DNA of 64,000 nt from Nocardia salmonicida NBRC 13393 (GCF_001613085.1 NZ_BDBR01000024.1:102582-166581), one strand, 5' to 3'; shown: positions 8,330 through 16,917, counted from the first letter of the stretch. The notes: a model not told the origin generated them from the sequence alone. Made by a program: numbers and translations.

Positions 8330-9198
8330 TGACCCAGACGATCACCCTCACCGAGGTTCCCAAGAACGGCGGCCTGTACGCGAAGGCGGCGCTGGGCGCC
8401 ATCCCGCTGCCCGCCGCGCTGTCGGGGCGTAAGCCGACCCTGCCCGACCGTCGCGTCGTCGTCGACGGCGTGCGTGTCGATCCCGACCACCTGGCCGCCT
8501 ACTGCCACGCCACCGGCCTGCGTTTCAGCGACACCCTGCCGCTGACGTACCCCTTCATCCTCGCGTTTCCGTTGATGATGGAACTGATGGTGGCGCGGGA
8601 CTTCCCGTTCACGGCGGTCGGCGCGGTGCACTTCGAGAACGTCATCGAGCGCACCCGGGAGATCTCCGCCGCCGAGCCTCTCGACTTCTCCGCACACATC
8701 GAGAACCTTCGCGAACACCCGAAAGGTCTTCTGGTCGACGCGATCACGGAGATCCGGGTAGGCCGCGAGCTCGTCTGGCGGCAGGTATCGACTCTCCTGC
8801 ACCAGCAGCGCACCTCCCTCTCCGGCGGTCCCAAATCGGAACCTCCGGCCGACGAGGTGCCGCCGCCTCCGCTGCGCGTGCAGCGCGTCGATCAGAAATT
8901 GATCAACCGCTACGCCGCGGCCTCGGGCGACCGCAATCCGATCCATGTCTCCGGAATCGGCGCCAAGGCAATGGGTTTCCCGCAAACCATCGCCCACGGC
9001 ATGTGGTCCGCCGCCGCGATCCTCAGCACCATCGAGGGCCGTGTTCCCGAAAAGACCACCTACGCGGTCAAATTCGGTAAGCCGATCTTCCTTCCGTCCT
9101 CGGTGAACATCTACGCCGACCAGGTCGGATCCGGCTGGGATCTCTCCATCCTGCACCCCAAAAAGGGCTACCCCCACCTCACCGCCACCGTGCGCTGA
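8329..9198 (+). CDS. htdX: MaoC-type 3-hydroxyacyl-thioester dehydratase (HtdX-like)
   Basis: Hot-dog-fold (R)-specific hydratase/dehydratase acting on 3-hydroxyacyl-CoA or -ACP. 289 residues (HtdX of M. tuberculosis is about 280). The C-terminal half carries the hydratase-2 motif with catalytic Asp and His in SGDRNPIH and the following GFPQTIAHGMW; the N-terminal half is the degenerate second hot dog. ATG overlaps the fabG4 stop, so it is co-translated with the reductase: the pair performs successive keto-reduction and dehydration, or the reverse in degradation. Confidence 0.92.
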   Translation: MTQTITLTEVPKNGGLYAKAALGAIPLPAALSGRKPTLPDRRVVVDGVRVDPDHLAAYCHATGLRFSDTLPLTYPFILAFPLMMELMVARDFPFTAVGAVHFENVIERTREISAAEPLDFSAHIENLREHPKGLLVDAITEIRVGRELVWRQVSTLLHQQRTSLSGGPKSEPPADEVPPPPLRVQRVDQKLINRYAAASGDRNPIHVSGIGAKAMGFPQTIAHGMWSAAAILSTIEGRVPEKTTYAVKFGKPIFLPSSVNIYADQVGSGWDLSILHPKKGYPHLTATVR

Positions 9199-9211
9199 GT
9201 CTCCAGCCACA

Positions 9212-9244
9212 AGGGCCGCACGCTCCAGGGGGGTGTGCGGCCCT
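9212..9244 (+). terminator. terminator of the fabG4-htdX operon
   Basis: Stem AGGGCCGCAC / GTGCGGCCCT (10 bp) with a 13-base loop, directly after the htdX stop. Confidence 0.75.
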
Positions 9245-9681
9245 CGTGGTATCCGGACGCGGTGGATAGGTCCCTACTGCGGAATATGTTCGGGGACTTG
9301 CGCTTCGGGCGATCGTCATCGCGATAGGCGTCGTTACCGGGAATTGCTGTGACTTTACTCATCGGCCTGAATTGATTCGCTGCGCAGTAGCCAGGTGGCA
9401 GCGAAATGCCAATTTTGGTCTACCGTCCGGTGTTTTCTTCTGCGTGCTAAGAAATTGCTCGAGGCGCGGTGGGCTGCGTTCGTGGTGTTGCCCGATTGCC
9501 AATATCGAGTGCTCGCCTACCGGGCAACTATTCGGCATCTGAACACGGCGATGGCCGAATTTCGAGCCCTCCGGATCCTCTGCAACGCGTGTAGAACTTC
9601 TCTTGCCCAGCGATCGTTCGGTCGCGTCGGCGGCTTCACCTGATCCAGATCCGTGGCGAGAAGTGTTGTGGAGGAAGCGTT
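9245..9681. other. 437-bp intergenic stretch, no convincing gene
   Basis: It is noticeably more AT-rich than the flanks in parts (around 9340-9450). An 82-codon open frame at 9395-9643 has no ribosome-binding site, no recognisable domain and unusual composition, so I do not call it. The stretch presumably holds the promoter of the secreted protein at 9682. Confidence 0.5.
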
Positions 9682-10209
9682 ATGAACAAGATCAGTCTTT
9701 CGAATCGGGGGATTCTTCGGACGGTGGCCGTGGTGGGAGCGGCGCTGTCGCTTGTCGCCGGCGCCGGGGTGGCCGGCGCGGACACCGGCAGCGGCGAGAC
9801 CGGCAGCGGGGTGATCGACACGGGCAGTGGGATTCTGGGGGATCTGCTCGATACCGGCAGCGGAATCCTCGGCGGTAGCTCGAGCGGCGGGTCCTCCGAG
9901 ACCGTGCAGCAGTGCAACCGCTCGACCAAGTCGGGTGGGGCGGGCGTCACCAACACCACGCACCAGCTCGGCGTCACCGGACCCACCTCGTTCGTCCTGA
10001 CCTACGAAACCCTCAACATTCCCGACCGTATTCAGGTCTTCTACGAAGGCGGGCAGGTGCTCGACACCGGCTACGTCGGCGACAATGCCAACCAGGGCAC
10101 CGGATCTCGAGTCGTCTCGTTGCCCGCGGGGTCGTCATCGACGGTGAGCGTTCGGGTCACGGGCCCGAATGACACCCAGTGGGAGTACACGGTCAACTGC
10201 CCGTCGTAG
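9682..10209 (+). CDS. secreted protein with N-terminal DTGSG repeats
   Basis: 175 residues, ATG after GTGGAGGAAGCGTT. Signal peptide with a Val/Ala/Gly core ending AGA-DTGSG. The mature N-terminus contains four TGSG units, two in a near-repeat DTGSGILGDLLDTGSGILGG, then a Gly/Ser linker and a ~100-residue beta-rich domain with two Cys (VQQCNRS and the terminal VNCPS) that probably close a disulfide. The globular part (IPDRIQVFYEGGQVLDTGYVGD) resembles small C2- or pre-peptidase-like beta sandwiches, but I cannot assign a family. Exported; function unknown. Confidence 0.8.
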   Translation: MNKISLSNRGILRTVAVVGAALSLVAGAGVAGADTGSGETGSGVIDTGSGILGDLLDTGSGILGGSSSGGSSETVQQCNRSTKSGGAGVTNTTHQLGVTGPTSFVLTYETLNIPDRIQVFYEGGQVLDTGYVGDNANQGTGSRVVSLPAGSSSTVSVRVTGPNDTQWEYTVNCPS

Positions 10210-10245
10210 CGTTCCGGTCCGCTCGAAGCTGAGATCGGATGCGTG

Positions 10246-10275
10246 GGGCCGCATGCTCGAAAAGGTATGCGGCCC
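10246..10275 (+). terminator. terminator after secreted protein
   Basis: Stem GGGCCGCAT / ATGCGGCCC with a 12-base loop containing AAAA. Confidence 0.6.
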
Positions 10276-10386
10276 TGCGCAACAGTGATTCACCAGGCTA
10301 CCGGCAGTACGCTCTCCGTCCAGATCCGTAGGTCATGAATGCGATTGCGCTGCAATCGTCTTCCGACTGGGTGAGCAGCCTGCGGA

Positions 10387-10968
10387 TCAGGCGTTGAGGT
10401 CGTTGGGGGTGGGGACGACGACGCCGTAGAGGTCGGTGATGGTGGCCAAGGCACTGGTGTGGAGTTGAGTTGCGGAGACCTGGCCGAGGGGGCGGGTGGC
10501 GCAGGCGTTGGCGACGACTGTGGGGGTGTTGCCTCGGAGGAAGGCTCCTTCGGTGGTGAAAGTGACGCACATGTGGGTCATGAAGCCGGCGATGATGAGG
10601 TTGGTGTTGCCTGTGGCGTCGACCAATTCGGCGAGGTCGGTGTTCACGAAGGCGTTGGGGGCGGATTTGACGACGGTGGGTTCGTCGGGGGTTGGGGATA
10701 GCTGGGGATGGATTCGGCCGATGTCGGTGGTGATGTCGTAAGGGGTGTCCTTGCCGCCGTCGTTGATGACGTGGATGACGGGGGTGCCTGCCGCCCTGGC
10801 CGCGGTGAGGAGTTCGGCGGCTGCGTCGAGGGCGGGTTCCCAGCCGGTCAGCTCCATGACGCCCTGGGTGTAGGTGTTCTGGTAGTCGATCAGGACAAGG
10901 GTGGAGTTGGTCAGGGAAGCGGGGGTTTCGTCGAAGCCGTTGAGTTCGCGCAGGGTCGTGGAGGTCAT
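10387..10968 (-). CDS. isochorismatase-family cysteine hydrolase
   Basis: The full catalytic triad of this family is visible: Asp in LVLIDYQN, Lys in VVKSAPNAF and Cys in GFMTHMCVTFT. Members hydrolyse isochorismate, nicotinamide or similar amides; the substrate here is unknown. I chose the ATG at 10968 (MTSTTLRELNG) because it leaves room for a promoter facing the divergent GlxA-type regulator; starts at 11010 or 11031 are possible. Divergence from a DJ-1/AraC regulator gene is a common layout in which the regulator controls the hydrolase. Confidence 0.85.
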   Translation of the reverse strand: MTSTTLRELNGFDETPASLTNSTLVLIDYQNTYTQGVMELTGWEPALDAAAELLTAARAAGTPVIHVINDGGKDTPYDITTDIGRIHPQLSPTPDEPTVVKSAPNAFVNTDLAELVDATGNTNLIIAGFMTHMCVTFTTEGAFLRGNTPTVVANACATRPLGQVSATQLHTSALATITDLYGVVVPTPNDLNA

Positions 10969-11042
10969 GGGATCCACGGTATGGACGCCGTGTTGTGTCG
11001 GCAATGTCATGTAACCTGCAGATTCAGACATGGAGGTTGTGG

Positions 11043-12017
11043 GTGACTGAGCGGCTCGTGGTGATCGTGTTGTTCGATCGGGTGGATCTGCTGGATGTCA
11101 CAGGCCCGCCGGAGGCGTTCTCGCTGCTGCAGCGGGAGATGGACGAGCCGACGGGGTATCGGGTGGTGTTGGCCGCCGAGTCGATGGAGGCGGTGACCAC
11201 CTCGGCGGGGGTGCGGATTCTGCCGGATGTGACGTTCTCCGAGTTGGGGCGGGTGGACACGGTGGTGGTGCCGGGGGCGGTGGAGACGGACAGTCGCCGG
11301 CGGGTCAGCGCGGTGGTCGATCCGGGGGTAGTCGCGGCGGTGGCGCGGTTGGCCGAGGGGGCTCGGCGGGTGGCTTCGGTGTGTGTCGGTGCGCATATTC
11401 TGGCGGCCGCGGGGCTGCTCGATGGGAAGCGGGCGACCACGCATTGGTCGACGGCGCAGCAGTTGGCCGCCGAGCATCCGGAGGTCATCGTCGATGCGGA
11501 TCCGATCTACATTCGCGACGAAAACATCTGGACGGGTGCGGGACTCACCGCTTGCCTGGATCTCACGCTGGCCTTGGTGGCCGATGATTTCGGAGACGAA
11601 TTGGCGTTGCGGGTAGCTCGCCAGCTGGTGATGTATCTGAAACGACCGAGTGGGCAAAGTCAGTTCAGTGTGTCGCTCGAGCCGGTGTCGACCACTCGGC
11701 GGATCGAGGATCTGCGGCACTACATCGCGCGCAATATCGCGAATTCGCTCACGGTGACCGACCTCGCCGAGCAGGTCCATGTCAGTGAGCGCCAGCTCAC
11801 GCGGATCTTTCGCACCGAACTCAGGATGACGCCCGCGGCCTATATCGAGTCGGCGCGGGTGGAGGTGGCGCGGCATCGGCTCGAGACGAGCGACGAAACG
11901 CTCCAACGGATCGCTGCCACTTGCGGTTTCAACACCATCGATACGCTCGCGCGTGCCTTCCGCCGCCAGCTCGATACGACCCCCAACGAGTACCGCCGCC
12001 GATTTCGTATCGGGTGA
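11043..12017 (+). CDS. GlxA-family transcriptional regulator (DJ-1/PfpI + AraC)
   Basis: 324 residues from GTG 11043, with GGAGGTT upstream. Residues ~1-185 form a DJ-1/PfpI class I amidotransferase-like sensor with Cys at the nucleophile position (VCVGAHILAAAGLLDG). Residues ~215-324 hold two AraC helix-turn-helix units, the second with the usual ending (CGFNTIDTLARAFRRQLDTTPNEYRRRF). The sensor domain in this class usually binds a small amide or amine and is not an enzyme. Divergent from the isochorismatase-like hydrolase, its likely target. Confidence 0.92.
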   Translation: MTERLVVIVLFDRVDLLDVTGPPEAFSLLQREMDEPTGYRVVLAAESMEAVTTSAGVRILPDVTFSELGRVDTVVVPGAVETDSRRRVSAVVDPGVVAAVARLAEGARRVASVCVGAHILAAAGLLDGKRATTHWSTAQQLAAEHPEVIVDADPIYIRDENIWTGAGLTACLDLTLALVADDFGDELALRVARQLVMYLKRPSGQSQFSVSLEPVSTTRRIEDLRHYIARNIANSLTVTDLAEQVHVSERQLTRIFRTELRMTPAAYIESARVEVARHRLETSDETLQRIAATCGFNTIDTLARAFRRQLDTTPNEYRRRFRIG

Positions 12018-12078
12018 CTCACTATGATGTCGATCAGGACATTGTCGGTGATGGTATGAGCAGTAAGAGGTTTCGGGA

Positions 12079-12177
12079 ATGGGTATTGCGGAGGAATGGC
12101 CGACCGGGTCGGCTACGACGATGTTGTGGGGAATGACCGGGCTGTTGCAGTTGTTGGTGAGTGGCTCGGCGGCCTAG
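12079..12177 (+). CDS. candidate 32-aa small protein
   Basis: ATG 12079 is 8 bases from AAGAGG. The peptide starts MGIAEEWPTGSATT and ends in an amphipathic hydrophobic segment TGLLQLLVSGSAA, then TAG. The end resembles that of the 19-aa candidate at 13451 (LAALSSGSA). It is too short for homology evidence; the good ribosome-binding site and matching C-terminus are the only support. It could be a leader peptide for the secreted protein at 12285, 107 bp downstream. Confidence 0.4.
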   Translation: MGIAEEWPTGSATTMLWGMTGLLQLLVSGSAA

Positions 12178-12284
12178 AACTTGTCTTGCGCCCTTTCAGT
12201 GGTCTGCCATCGAGGGTTCTTTCGCTGTTGAACATCTTGTGCGGCGGAAAATCCGTGGCAAATCTGAACAATGAAGGGTTCACA

Positions 12285-12455
12285 ATGAGCAAGATTCGTG
12301 TCTTCGGTGTGGCTATGGCTGCGGCGGCGAGCATCGCCGTGCTCGGTGCGGGTGCGGCGTCGGCGGAAGAGCCTGGCCCCAGCACCGGGTCGTCGGAGCA
12401 GCTGGCCGCGATCCTGGCCTCGCTGACCTCGGGGTCGGGCGAGGAAGCCGAGTAA
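12285..12455 (+). CDS. small secreted acidic peptide (56 aa)
   Basis: ATG 12285 follows GAAGGG. Signal peptide MSKIRVFGVAMAAAASIAVL with cleavage near ASA-EE leaves a mature peptide of under 30 residues, rich in Ser, Gly and Glu with a short hydrophobic core (QLAAILASLTSGSG). An in-frame upstream extension to 12096 lacks a ribosome-binding site and is rejected. No family recognised. A weak hairpin follows the stop around 12470-12495. Confidence 0.7.
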   Translation: MSKIRVFGVAMAAAASIAVLGAGAASAEEPGPSTGSSEQLAAILASLTSGSGEEAE

Positions 12456-12509
12456 CTCCGGAAGAATCGCGGGCCTCCGTTGTCGCGGCGACGGGGGCTT
12501 CGCTGTGGG

Positions 12510-13223
12510 TCATCGAACGGGGATCAGGCGGTACAGCCACCACGGGCGGCTGGGGAACGCGGGGTCGTAGACGCGCAGCATCATGCGTCGCTCCAGACCG
12601 GTGCTGCGTTCGCGCAGGCGCAGGTGGCGCCGCGCGATGTCCTGCGGGCGAACTTCGCTGGTCCACACCGGGTCCCAGTCGGGAGAGTCGCTGCACGCCG
12701 CGGTGATGGCGGTGATGCGCTGGGTGGGGGCGAGCGGGGCGAGCATGCGGAAGGCGTGGACCAGGAGCTGGGCCTCGGTGGTCCAGTCGAGATAGACCTT
12801 CTTCGCCACGGGGTTGAGGAACATCCACTCGAGCATGTTCACGCCGGCGCCGAGGCCGGGGAAAAGGCGCTGGTAGTCGGAGTTCGCGGCGAGCATGTCC
12901 ATGGTGGGGAAGCGGGCGAAGCAGGCGGGGTGGGTGAGGCTGGCCAGGTCGGCGAGGTCTTCGGCCGAGGGGGTCGTGGGTGCGGTGCCGGATTCGATGG
13001 CGGGCAGGCCGCGGACCAGAATGTGTTTGCGGTACCACTGGGGCACGTCGAGGCTGTCGAAAAGTCGTTGCAGCATCGCGGGATTGGGGACGAGGGCCCC
13101 GGATTCGATCTGGCTGATGAGAAGTGGCGCGAGCTGTGTGCGGGTGGCGAGTTCGCCCCGCGCAAGCCCCGCGGCCAGTCGTCGCTCGCGCAGATACACA
13201 CTGAGCGCAGTGCTTTCGGCCAT
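12510..13223 (-). CDS. XRE-family regulator with MmyB-type ligand domain
   Basis: 237 residues, ATG 13223. The N-terminal ~65 residues are a Cro/CI helix-turn-helix (LRERRLAAGLARGELATRTQ ... ISQIESG). The rest matches the MmyB ligand-binding PAS-like domain seen in Streptomyces and mycobacterial regulators (DMLAANSDYQRLFPG, NMLEWMFLNPVAK, then a C-terminal WWLYRL). MmyB-type regulators are often activators that bind fatty-acid-like ligands; that is family knowledge. Its targets are not evident. Confidence 0.9.
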   Translation of the reverse strand: MAESTALSVYLRERRLAAGLARGELATRTQLAPLLISQIESGALVPNPAMLQRLFDSLDVPQWYRKHILVRGLPAIESGTAPTTPSAEDLADLASLTHPACFARFPTMDMLAANSDYQRLFPGLGAGVNMLEWMFLNPVAKKVYLDWTTEAQLLVHAFRMLAPLAPTQRITAITAACSDSPDWDPVWTSEVRPQDIARRHLRLRERSTGLERRMMLRVYDPAFPSRPWWLYRLIPVR

Positions 13224-13405
13224 CCCAACCCCCGAGCCTCACCCCGACCGACGGTAGATCCCAGAGTACGCCGGGTGGGTAGCCGGACGGCGGGGAACCG
13301 CGACCGCCGAGGCCGTCAGCGGGCTGGTTTCAGGTGCTCACCGCGTCGAAGGAGGACTGAGCGGGCATGTTCGCTCGGCGTTCACCTCGTCAAGGTTGTA
13401 GGTAA

Positions 13406-13425
13406 CCATTCCGTGATAGGAATGG
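13406..13425. promoter_or_regulatory. 7-bp inverted repeat in leader of small ORF
   Basis: CCATTCC - GTGATA - GGAATGG, 25 bp upstream of the ATG at 13451. It may be an operator or a 5'-UTR hairpin. No other gene is visible in the rest of the 13224-13450 gap. Confidence 0.4.
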
Positions 13426-13450
13426 CCGACCCACTTCGAAGGAGATTTTC

Positions 13451-13510
13451 ATGGATGGCCTGATGTACTTCCTCACGACGCTCGCTGCACTCTCCAGCGG
13501 CTCCGCATAG
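13451..13510 (+). CDS. candidate 19-aa small hydrophobic protein
   Basis: ATG 13451 has an excellent ribosome-binding site (GAAGGAGA, 6 bases away) and codes for MDGLMYFLTTLAALSSGSA, then TAG. A 13-bp terminator hairpin begins 15 bases later, so this reads as a complete minigene. It is too short for standard gene finders. The hydrophobic core could span or coat a membrane. Function unknown. Confidence 0.5.
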   Translation: MDGLMYFLTTLAALSSGSA

Positions 13511-13524
13511 AGGCAGAGACAGAA

Positions 13525-13555
13525 AACGGGCCGGAGCTGAATGCTCCGGCCCGTT
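13525..13555. terminator. bidirectional terminator between minigene and fadE5
   Basis: Perfect 13-bp stem AACGGGCCGGAGC / GCTCCGGCCCGTT with a TGAAT loop, A-run on the left and T-bases on the right, between converging genes. Confidence 0.85.
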
Positions 13556-13573
13556 CTGCTAACTACCTGCGGA

Positions 13574-15409
13574 TCAGAAGGCGGCTTCGTCCAGGTCCAT
13601 GATGTCGTTGTCCAGGTTGGCGAGGATCGCGCGGGTGGCGGTCAGCTCGGGCAGGACGTTGCGGGCGAAGAACTGCGCCGAGGCGACCTTGCCGGTGTAG
13701 AAGGCGACGTCGGAGCCGGTGGCGCCGTTGTCGAGCGCGGCGAGGGCGATCTCGGCCTGGTTCAGCAGCATCCAGCCGATGAACAGGTCGCCGACGGCCA
13801 TCAGGAAACGCACCGAACCAAGGCCGACCTTGTACAGCTCGGTCGGCTGCTCCTGGGCGCCCATCAGGTGGCCGGTCAGGGTGGCGGCCATGGTCTGCAC
13901 GTCCTCGAGCGCGGTGGCGAGCAGCTTGCGCTCGCCCTTGAGGCGCTCGTTGGCCGAGTCGGACTCCAGGAACTTCTGGATCTGGCCCGCCACGTGGGCC
14001 AGGGCCACACCGCGGTCACGCGCGATCTTGCGGAAGAAGAAGTCCTGCGCCTGGATGGCGGTGGTGCCCTCGTAGAGGGAGTCGATCTTCGCGTCGCGGA
14101 TGTACTGCTCGATCGGGTAGTCCTGCAGGAAGCCCGAGCCTCCGAAGGTCTGCAGCGAATCGGTCAGGTACTGGTAGGCGCGCTCGGAGCCGACACCCTT
14201 GACGATCGGGAGCAGCAGGTCGTTCACGCGGAACGCGACGTCCTTGTCCGCACCCGAGACGACCTCGGCGATTTCCGGGTTCTGGTGCGCGGCGGTGTAG
14301 AGGTAGATCGCGCGCAGGCCCTCGGCGTACGCCTTCTGGGTGGCCAGCGAACGGCGCACGTCCGGGTGGTGGGTGATGGTCACGCGGGGCGCGGCCTTGT
14401 CGGTCATCTGGGTCAGGTCGGCACCCTGGACGCGGGTCTTGGCGTACTCCAGCGCGTTCAGGTAGCCGGTCGACAGGGTCGCGATGGCCTTGGTGCCCAC
14501 CATCATGCGAGCGTTCTCGATGACGTCGAACATCTGCGCGATGCCGTTGTGCACCTCGCCGACGAGCCAGCCCTTGGCCGGAACGCCGTGGCCGCCGAAG
14601 GTGACCTCACAGGTGGCCGAGGCCTTGATGCCCATCTTGTGCTCGACGTTGGTGACGAAGACGCCGTTGCGGTCGCCGTAGGTCTCGGTGTCGAAGTCGA
14701 AGTGGGTCTTGGGTACGTAGAACAGCGACAGGCCCTTGGTGCCCGGTCCGGCGCCCTCGGGACGAGCCAGCACCAGGTGCATGATGTTCTCGAACATGTC
14801 GTCGGAGTCACCCGAGGTGATGAAGCGCTTGACGCCCTCGATGTGCCAGGTGCCGTCTTCCTGCTTGATCGCCTTGGCGCGGCCCGCGCCGACGTCGGAA
14901 CCGGCGTCGGGCTCGGTCAGCACCATGGTGGCGCCCCAGTTGCGGTCGGCGATCTTGGCCGCCCACTTCTTCTGCTCGTCGGTGCCGTTGTTGAAGAACA
15001 CCTGCGCGAAGCCCGCGCCCGCCGCGTACATCTGGATGGGCGGGTTGGCGCCGAGCACCATCTCCGACAGCGCCCACGCGACGGCGGACGGGGCGCCGAG
15101 GCCACCGAGCTCCTCGTTCAGCGGGACCTTGGCCCACTCGCCGTCTTCGAGCGCCTTGTAGGACTTCTTGAAGGACTCGGGGATGGCCACGGTGTGGGTG
15201 TTCGGGTCGAACACGGGCGGGTTGCGGTCCGCGTCGGCGAAGGATTCGGCCAGCGGGCCTTCGGCCAGCCGGCGGACCTCGGAGAGCATTTCCTTGACGG
15301 TGTCGGTGTCCAGGTCGCCGAAGGCGCCTGCGTCGAGCACCTTGTCGATGCCGAGGACCTCGAAGAGGTTGAACTCGAGGTCGCGAACGTTTGCCTTGTA
15401 GTGGCCCAT
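13574..15409 (-). CDS. fadE5: acyl-CoA dehydrogenase, FadE5-like
   Basis: FAD-dependent first step of fatty-acid beta-oxidation. ATG 15409 (MGHYKANVRDLEFNLFEVLG) gives 611 residues, the length of mycobacterial FadE5, which accepts a broad range of acyl-CoAs; GGAGAG lies upstream. Visible ACAD marks are LTEPDAGSDVGAGRAKA and KRFITSGDSDD in the beta domain, and QTFGGSGFLQDYPIEQYIRDAKI near the catalytic region. Position next to the fadA2-fabG4-htdX block mirrors Rv0244c. Two copies of the TTAC-N6-GTAA-type operator lie upstream. Confidence 0.95.
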   Translation of the reverse strand: MGHYKANVRDLEFNLFEVLGIDKVLDAGAFGDLDTDTVKEMLSEVRRLAEGPLAESFADADRNPPVFDPNTHTVAIPESFKKSYKALEDGEWAKVPLNEELGGLGAPSAVAWALSEMVLGANPPIQMYAAGAGFAQVFFNNGTDEQKKWAAKIADRNWGATMVLTEPDAGSDVGAGRAKAIKQEDGTWHIEGVKRFITSGDSDDMFENIMHLVLARPEGAGPGTKGLSLFYVPKTHFDFDTETYGDRNGVFVTNVEHKMGIKASATCEVTFGGHGVPAKGWLVGEVHNGIAQMFDVIENARMMVGTKAIATLSTGYLNALEYAKTRVQGADLTQMTDKAAPRVTITHHPDVRRSLATQKAYAEGLRAIYLYTAAHQNPEIAEVVSGADKDVAFRVNDLLLPIVKGVGSERAYQYLTDSLQTFGGSGFLQDYPIEQYIRDAKIDSLYEGTTAIQAQDFFFRKIARDRGVALAHVAGQIQKFLESDSANERLKGERKLLATALEDVQTMAATLTGHLMGAQEQPTELYKVGLGSVRFLMAVGDLFIGWMLLNQAEIALAALDNGATGSDVAFYTGKVASAQFFARNVLPELTATRAILANLDNDIMDLDEAAF

Positions 15410-15486
15410 GTGAGTACTCACTCTCCATTGAGTTCTGGTGCGGTCGGTGGTGTGCCGTTCCCGCCCGTCGCCGGTTTTCCGCATGC

Positions 15487-15526
15487 TACTCGCGGGTAAC
15501 TTATCCACCATATTACCGGTGGGTAA
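15487..15526. promoter_or_regulatory. two tandem TTAC-N6-GTAA-type operators upstream of fadE5
   Basis: Site A at 15487-15499 reads TAC-TCGCGG-GTAA (preceded by C instead of T). Site B at 15513-15526 reads TTAC-CGGTGG-GTAA inside ATTACCGGTGGGTAAT. Both lie about 80-120 bp upstream of the fadE5 start, in the divergent gap facing the hydrolase at 15621. Confidence 0.7.
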
Positions 15527-15620
15527 TGGTCTCGGCAAAGGGGTAGGCGGCAATGTGATGTGAAAAACACGCGCGGCTGCGGAGGCGTTGCTCGCCGCGA
15601 CCTCGGGGCTACCGTGAGAT

Positions 15621-16217
15621 GTGCGCATCGAGACGACTGTGGGACCGGCCGAGATCGAGCTCGACGAGGTGCGTGACCCGGCGTTCCTGCTGGTGATCAC
15701 GCATGGGGCCGGTGGCGGCGTCGATGCCGAAGATATTCTGGCCGTGCGTGATTCGGCCGTCGAAGCGGGCGGGACGGTAGCTCGGGTGGTGCAGCCCTAT
15801 CGGGTTGCCGGTGGGCGGGCGCCGGGGAACGCGGACAAGCAGGACCGGGCCTGGCTCGAGATCGTGACGGCGTTGCGGGCGAGATTTCCCGGAGTGCCGG
15901 TTGTCCAGGGGGGTCGCAGCAACGGCGCGCGGGTCGCGTGTCGCACGGCGGTGGACGTCGGGGCGAGGGGCGTCATCGCGCTGTCGTTCCCGTTGCATCC
16001 GCCGGGCAAGCCGGAGAAGAGCAGGCGCGATGAGCTGCTGGCGACCGGAGATATCGAGGTTGTGGTGATCAACGGGGGTAGTGACCCGTTCGGGGTGCCC
16101 GACGCCGCAGACGCCGCCGAAGTGCGGGTGATTCCCAAGCAAGCGCACTCGTTCCGCACCGGATTCGACGTCATCGCCGCGACCGTGGCCCCCTGGTTCG
16201 CCCGTTGGGCGCGGTGA
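15621..16217 (+). CDS. alpha/beta hydrolase of the KANL3/Tex30 (dienelactone hydrolase-like) type
   Basis: 198 residues from GTG 15621. Shows the oxyanion/entry motif VITHGAGGG, the nucleophile elbow GGRSNGAR and a late His in PKQAHSFR. Small bacterial members of this family are uncharacterised hydrolases. Divergent from fadE5 across the operator pair; stops immediately against the converging methyltransferase (16217/16218). Confidence 0.8.
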   Translation: MRIETTVGPAEIELDEVRDPAFLLVITHGAGGGVDAEDILAVRDSAVEAGGTVARVVQPYRVAGGRAPGNADKQDRAWLEIVTALRARFPGVPVVQGGRSNGARVACRTAVDVGARGVIALSFPLHPPGKPEKSRRDELLATGDIEVVVINGGSDPFGVPDAADAAEVRVIPKQAHSFRTGFDVIAATVAPWFARWAR

Positions 16218-16889
16218 TCAGTCGGTGGATTCGGGGAGCGGGCGTTCGGCGATGAGCAGGGAATCGATCGCGTCGGGGCCCTCGGTGGGGCGGAAGACCT
16301 CATTCGCGAGGGAGATGGTGATGTCGTCGCGGGCCAGGTCGGCTCTCAGGTCTTCGGGGGAGAAGAGGATCTGCGCTTCCTGGGGGCCGCCGTAGCCGTC
16401 GGTGATGTTGCGGGTGGCGTGACCGAGGACCAGGAGCATGCCGCCGGGGGCGAGCATGTCGGACAGTTGGTGCAGCAGGGTGCGGCGCTCGTCGGCGGGG
16501 AGGTGGACGAAGACCATCAGGATCAGTTCGAAGGGGCCGGTGATGTCGGCGGCTTCGAGGTCGGTGATGTCGGCTGTTTGCCAGTGCACCCGGGAACGGA
16601 CCGAGCGCGACAGGCGAGCGGCGACGGTTCTGCCCTTGTCGATCCCCACCTGGGAGAAATCGACGGCGGTCACCTGCCAGCCGTGGGTAGCCAGCCAGAG
16701 TGCGTGGCGGCCCTCGCCGCAGGCCAGGTCGAGAGCCCGCGGGAGCGACGGCGCCACCCCTGATTCGTCGGGGAGCAGGGGGATTCTGCGGTCGAGGCCG
16801 TACACATGTTCGACGACGGTGCTGTTCGGCGGTGCGCCCCAAACCAATTCACTGCGCGCATAACGCGCATCCCAATCCGCCGCTTCCAT
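16218..16889 (-). CDS. class I SAM-dependent methyltransferase (TehB/TPMT-like)
   Basis: 223 residues, ATG 16889. The N-terminal WDARYARSELVWG is characteristic of the thiopurine/tellurite-type methyltransferases; motif I is LDLACGEGRHALWLA, with VTAVDFSQVGIDKG after it and FVHLPADERRTLL further on. Family members methylate small thiol, selenium or tellurium compounds, or act on xenobiotics. Follows the DUF4185 gene by 28 bases on the same strand and may be co-transcribed. Confidence 0.85.
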   Translation of the reverse strand: MEAADWDARYARSELVWGAPPNSTVVEHVYGLDRRIPLLPDESGVAPSLPRALDLACGEGRHALWLATHGWQVTAVDFSQVGIDKGRTVAARLSRSVRSRVHWQTADITDLEAADITGPFELILMVFVHLPADERRTLLHQLSDMLAPGGMLLVLGHATRNITDGYGGPQEAQILFSPEDLRADLARDDITISLANEVFRPTEGPDAIDSLLIAERPLPESTD

Positions 16890-16917
16890 GAGTCGAGTGT
16901 AGGACCGGCGGACGCCG

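Noticed and set aside
9395..9643. 82-codon plus-strand frame in the long gap before the secreted protein
   Set aside because: No ribosome-binding site, no domain, odd composition; more likely promoter DNA.
13541..15499. 652-codon open frame on the plus strand
   Set aside because: Antisense shadow of fadE5, which has clear acyl-CoA dehydrogenase motifs on the minus strand.
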